NCBI GenBank assembly: GCA_001823535.1
Contig: MHUT01000004.1
Coordinates: forward strand, 1 to 35,371
Source: Candidatus Yonathbacteria bacterium RIFCSPHIGHO2_02_FULL_44_14
GTDB taxonomy: Bacteria; Patescibacteriota; Minisyncoccia; Phycocordibacterales; UBA1550
Direction: 5' to 3'
Length of the DNA stretch: 35,371 bases
The position numbers and the translations under genes were made by a program. The notes under the pieces are model-generated. The model was not told the origin of the DNA and did not search any database. It saw only the letters and a program-made list of their open reading frames with translations. Positions 31,468 through 35,371 of this stretch are shown here, one piece after another (positions within the stretch are counted from its first letter, which is position 1; every line of letters begins with the position of its first letter).

Positions 31468-34400
31468 CTAGATCTTCCTTAAGAATTTAAAGCTGTCTTC
31501 AAAGTTCTTGAATATGATATCAGTAATCGACTCTGTCTGGCGAGGAGTGATGACGGTGCGCGGACCGAATGAACCGAGGTTGTCACTATCATCGCTCGAG
31601 GTTACCTTGAGACGATAGATGGTGCCTGGCTTTAAGTTTGGCAGAATCACACTGTGGTTCACGATGTAAGAATCGAGCGCTTCGTTCTTGTTTGCAAGCT
31701 CGGCTGTGTCTCCCGCAGTACCTGCTCCTTCCTCGTAGTACACGGTCGAGTTCGAAGGTTCGTCGGTCACCCAGCTGACGATGGTCTGAATGCGGTCGGT
31801 ACGTCCGGGCACGAGGGCGTTGTCGACTTTGAATCCCGAGATAGCGGGAGGAGTTACATCGCGCGAAGTGGTGACAGAGAGCGAGGATCCCGCTTCAGCA
31901 ACATTGCCTTGCTCGGTTGCTCCGGAGAGGTTCACCTCGTAGGAGACACCTGAAGGAAGGTTCTCGATCTTCATGGAGTGAGAGGTCTTCTTTGCATCGT
32001 CGGTTTTTCTTTCTGTGATGCCAGACTTCACATTTCTGTACTCGACAATGGACGATGTTGGTTGATCGGTAGTCCAAACCACCGTGAAGGAGTCTTTCTT
32101 CCTTTCAACAATAGAACCGGCGATCTTTGATGCCTTGGTGATGAAAGTGATGTCTGCTGATTTGCCGAGCACCTTTGGCAAGGAGAAGGCGCGGGCTTGG
32201 ACGTGGTACTTGGTATTGCCCTTGAGTCCGGTGAGATTGAGAGAGTGGTCAAGTGTCTTCTCTGTCGTGTCGGATACTTCGCCGGTGTATGGGTTGTCTT
32301 TTGTGGTGTCGTATGAGCCGTCATCCGCATACACGACCACAGGGAATGCTTTGATGTTTGTTCTGAATGAAATGGTTGCGCCGGCTTCCGTGATGTCGGT
32401 GATTGCAGGCTTAGAGACGAACGGTGGCACAAGGGATGGGAGGATAGACTCAATGGTGTCCTCGATTTCTCTCTGGAACTGCTCAATGTTCTCGATCTTG
32501 GCGAGGTCTTTGAGGTTCTCTGTGAGGAAAGAGGTTTTGAAGGTTTGATCGCCTGAGGTGCCGGTGTTGCCGGCTTTGTCGATGGCTTTCACGCGAAGAT
32601 GGTACTCAGTACCAAGAGTGAGCCCGCGAAGGATAACAGAATGCGAAGTTCCCCAATTGAAATTTGCGGTATTGCTGTTATATGAGGTATCCTTGCCAAA
32701 ATCAACTCCGCTCACCGTCTCTTCATTCGTCACAAACCCCACCGCCGCCCCAAACGGAGTGATATCTGAAACAGTTACATTAGAAATTGACGGGGGTGTC
32801 GTGTCGGGAGTTTCGCCCTCTTGTTTCCGTGCACCCGAAGAAATGATTGTGACAGTTACTGCACCTGTTGAGGGTGTGGTAAATGACCACTCACCAGATG
32901 ACGTGCCGTTCCCTGCCGCATCAACAGACTTCACGGTGACATAGTAGAGTGTTTCAGGAAGAAGAGCGTTACCACCTGTCACCAGTGAATTTGTAATATT
33001 GTCATATCTGCTTGTCGCCGCAGAAAGAGTTGCCACATGGAAAATCGACATCGTGGGTTCAATGGCGGTACGGTTTAAATACTGTGCGGTGTTCCCCGTC
33101 CGGGAAGTAGTGTCGTAAAATACCTGATTTGTTGCAAGCTCATCAGTCTGCCATACAATGACTGCGGCAGAAGAAGAAAGAACGGGCGTCGATGTGCCGG
33201 TAATCGTTGGTGGGGTGGTGTCACGAAGTGTGACAAAGCTAAAATATTGACCGCTATTGTTGTCCGTTGAAGAAAGAGCTCCCGCGTCCGTCGAAACGAC
33301 TTTGTAGTAATACGTTTGCCCTGAGGTCAGGCCGGTAAGGCCAACCTGGTGTTGATACGCGCCGTCGGTTCCAGCCACCGTGACGATACTTCCCGTTGCG
33401 GGCGTTGAGCCATTCACCCCAGCAGTAGAGACCGCATAGTATACCTTTGAGTCAGAACTCGTATTTGTATTCCAGAAAATCGTTGCTGAGGTGTCGGTAA
33501 TCTCGCGCTCGGTGACGTTTGAAATCACTGGACCGCTCACGGTGGTAAATGTTCCACCATGAGCACTGACCAACGATGCTGAACTCACGTTCCCCGTGAT
33601 ATCTCTAGCGAGAACACAAAAGACGTAGCTCGTCGCGGGAGTGAGTCCTGTCAGGTATATGCTGTGGTTTACCGTATAGGTGCCGGTGGAGACGGAGTTT
33701 GTCGCGCTCGGACAGGAAGTTGGGGCTCCACCCGTGTAGCTCGCGTACCGCACCGTCGAAGTGGCAAGCTCCCCTGTCGTCATGGAATTGTCAGTGTATG
33801 TGCTAAAGGTAATATTTGCAGACGAGTTTCCAACCGTAGGTGCGGCAATGCCGGCAAACGGTATGTACGGCGCAGTCACATCGATCCCGCCTGAACCGTC
33901 CGGGACGTCAGACTGCACTGCGGTGTAGTTTGAAATGTCGCCATTCGAACTAACTGACGTCACTTTGTAATACTGTGTTGAGCTCGTAGCCGAGGTGATG
34001 GTGTGAATGTAGTAATTCTGGGCTTGATCGGCAACTGTTGCGAGAAGGCTGTAAGTGCTGCCATCTGTTGAATGGTATACCTTGTACGAGCCAAAAGTAG
34101 CCGGGGTTGATGATGCCCAGTTTAAAAATTCTCGGTAGGTATTGGTCGAAGTATTTGAAATATCCGAGTAGCCAAAGTTTGCGGGCATCGCAGGAGCGAC
34201 GAGCGCAGGCGCCGTCACATTGCCGTACTGGTCGCGAACTTGGAGGTACACGGTTTCAGCATTTGGCGCGCCGGTGGCAGACCAATTCACTGGAGTTGCA
34301 ATGCCTGAAGTAACAGATGTCCACGTGGCACATGTCGCAAAGTCGGCGGTGTTGCATAGGCGGTATTCGATCGTTGAGCTGTCGGTCGCGGTAATGTTTA

Positions 34401-35371
34401 CGACGTCTTGCGTGCCAGATGAATTAAGGTTGGCAACAACAACTGGTGCGGTAGTATCGAGTGTGAATGTATTTGAGGTTCCATACCCAAGGTTGTTTGC
34501 TGCATCGCGGTCATTCACTTTGATACGGATCGTTTGTGTGTTTACTTTGTACTGAGACGCATAGTCGGTAGAGGGTGTCCATGTGATACTCTTACCAACA
34601 CCCAGCGCGACGCCGGTGCCCACATGCCCAGACACGGTCACGGCATCCGCCCACACTTCCGTCCCAGTGGAACAGTTGGTGGTGCAGTATTGCAAAGTGA
34701 CATCAACGATATTTCCGATGCCATTGTCGCTATCTGCGACATCATAGCCCACGGTTACGGCACCGCTACTTCCCTGCGATGCGGTGATGTTTGTAATTAC
34801 CGGGGGTCCGTTTACCACATACTGCACCGTGATGCTCGTGATAGTGGGAGTGGCGCTACCGCCTGAAGTAAGGAATGCTTTGTATTGTAAATATCGGTCA
34901 TCACTTCCTAAGCGGAGCGGATGGCTCGTAGACAGCCCGCCAACAACGCCGGTGCTTACGGTGAAGTAGTCGGTGCCATCGCAGGTAATGCTTGACCCGC
35001 ACCAGTTGGACCACGTGGCGCCGTCGGGAGATGAGCGCACTTGGAGCTTCACCACTTCGCTTGCGCTCGTGTTGGACGCAGACCAGAGGACGTTTGAGAT
35101 CAAGCTTGCCGATGATTCTGCATCGTACTTTGACGAGGTGATGTCTCCGCTTGTGCTGTACTGATTGTAGTTGATGGTGACTGAGTCAAGGGTTGGGGTT
35201 ACGGCAGCGTTAGTAGTGGAAAGATTTGCGCGGTATTGAATGTATCGATTACCTGCGAGACCAGCAATGCTTCCCCCGCTTGAGATGCCGGTCTGCCATG
35301 CAGTCCATGTGCCGTCTGGAGTCGCAATATTGCCGGCTCGTGCATCAACGGTGAGCGTCTGCCCGTTTAGT
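31468..35371 (-). CDS. Giant fibronectin type III surface protein, N-terminus outside the window
   Basis: The frame is open to the window end (1300 codons seen), so the start and any signal peptide are missing; an apparent TTG start at 35103 is not real, since the frame and the domain continue upstream. The first visible part is a beta domain with TWTAWQTGIS and SPDGATWSNW repeats. About eight FN3-like domains follow, each with a TPPxIxxxT-type opening and a strand such as HSLNLTGLKGNTKYHVQARA. A short helical linker (LTENLKDLAKIENIEQFQREIE) separates the fifth and sixth. The tail ends NFEDSFKFLRKI with no sorting signal. It is probably a long adhesin or sheath protein that reaches partner cells; that is inferred from fold and size. 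Confidence 0.85.
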   Translation of the reverse strand, partial: LNGQTLTVDARAGNIATPDGTWTAWQTGISSGGSIAGLAGNRYIQYRANLSTTNAAVTPTLDSVTINYNQYSTSGDITSSKYDAESSASLISNVLWSASNTSASEVVKLQVRSSPDGATWSNWCGSSITCDGTDYFTVSTGVVGGLSTSHPLRLGSDDRYLQYKAFLTSGGSATPTITSITVQYVVNGPPVITNITASQGSSGAVTVGYDVADSDNGIGNIVDVTLQYCTTNCSTGTEVWADAVTVSGHVGTGVALGVGKSITWTPSTDYASQYKVNTQTIRIKVNDRDAANNLGYGTSNTFTLDTTAPVVVANLNSSGTQDVVNITATDSSTIEYRLCNTADFATCATWTSVTSGIATPVNWSATGAPNAETVYLQVRDQYGNVTAPALVAPAMPANFGYSDISNTSTNTYREFLNWASSTPATFGSYKVYHSTDGSTYSLLATVADQAQNYYIHTITSATSSTQYYKVTSVSSNGDISNYTAVQSDVPDGSGGIDVTAPYIPFAGIAAPTVGNSSANITFSTYTDNSMTTGELATSTVRYASYTGGAPTSCPSATNSVSTGTYTVNHSIYLTGLTPATSYVFCVLARDITGNVSSASLVSAHGGTFTTVSGPVISNVTEREITDTSATIFWNTNTSSDSKVYYAVSTAGVNGSTPATGSIVTVAGTDGAYQHQVGLTGLTSGQTYYYKVVSTDAGALSSTDNNSGQYFSFVTLRDTTPPTITGTSTPVLSSSAAVIVWQTDELATNQVFYDTTSRTGNTAQYLNRTAIEPTMSIFHVATLSAATSRYDNITNSLVTGGNALLPETLYYVTVKSVDAAGNGTSSGEWSFTTPSTGAVTVTIISSGARKQEGETPDTTPPSISNVTVSDITPFGAAVGFVTNEETVSGVDFGKDTSYNSNTANFNWGTSHSVILRGLTLGTEYHLRVKAIDKAGNTGTSGDQTFKTSFLTENLKDLAKIENIEQFQREIEDTIESILPSLVPPFVSKPAITDITEAGATISFRTNIKAFPVVVYADDGSYDTTKDNPYTGEVSDTTEKTLDHSLNLTGLKGNTKYHVQARAFSLPKVLGKSADITFITKASKIAGSIVERKKDSFTVVWTTDQPTSSIVEYRNVKSGITERKTDDAKKTSHSMKIENLPSGVSYEVNLSGATEQGNVAEAGSSLSVTTSRDVTPPAISGFKVDNALVPGRTDRIQTIVSWVTDEPSNSTVYYEEGAGTAGDTAELANKNEALDSYIVNHSVILPNLKPGTIYRLKVTSSDDSDNLGSFGPRTVITPRQTESITDIIFKNFEDSFKFLRKI

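Noticed and set aside
31468-35103. Fibronectin gene starting at 35103
   Set aside because: That codon is TTG, lies within a domain, and the frame stays open upstream to the window end, so the true start is outside the window.
34973-35164. Plus-strand open frame near the window end
   Set aside because: It overlaps the fibronectin gene, whose minus-strand frame continues with recognisable beta-domain sequence to the edge.

Overview
The window looks like chromosomal DNA from a Candidate Phyla Radiation (Patescibacteria) bacterium, most likely a Parcubacteria-type lineage. This rests on several features together: large secreted beta-repeat surface proteins, one with an N-terminal peptidoglycan-binding domain; a short RecO; a compact MetRS; an IleRS carrying an extra domain; an EF-P with an unusual tip loop; and few Shine-Dalgarno sequences. 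TAA, TAG and TGA are all used as stops, so the standard bacterial code applies. I found no rRNA, tRNA, CRISPR array or prophage.

Layout. 1-5532 (minus) is a cell-surface block: a TPR membrane protein, an O-antigen-ligase/Wzy-like membrane protein with C-terminal TPRs, a REP-associated tyrosine transposase (RAYT) boxed by two palindromes, a small membrane-anchored protein with an EF-hand-like loop, and a partial secreted lipase-like alpha/beta hydrolase cut by the window start. 5804-9184 (minus) is a large S-layer-like protein. 9185-10992 is an unusual region: 740 bp of non-coding DNA with nested palindromes, a winged-helix regulator whose linker is itself encoded by palindromes, and a divergent promoter region with repeated TGTCC-type words. 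10993-15434 (plus) is ftsK, a small membrane protein, recA and efp. 15481-16629 (minus) is the classic rpsF-ssb-rpsR operon, preceded by an intact IS30-family insertion sequence (about 16714-17769). 17822-22624 (minus) is an M16 peptidase, AI-2E-type permease, metG and tatD. 22873-30559 (minus) is ileS, recO, a membrane-anchored beta-domain protein, glyS and a 53-residue membrane protein missed by size-limited gene calling. 30707-31288 is a lone PaaX/Cas2-like protein between two related palindromes. 31468 to the window end is a giant fibronectin type III surface protein whose start lies outside.

The two most notable things are an IleRS with a complete histidine-phosphatase (phosphoglycerate-mutase-like) domain inserted in its catalytic region, all catalytic residues present, and several families of intergenic palindromes. 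Two distant copies of one structured element (9493-9526 and 22765-22798) share a core whose differences include a compensatory base-pair change. Other palindromes occur as oppositely oriented pairs, abut stop codons exactly, flank the RAYT gene, or are translated within the regulator gene. Several genes also have a -10-like hexamer only 6-9 bp before the start codon, which suggests leaderless or very short-leader mRNAs.
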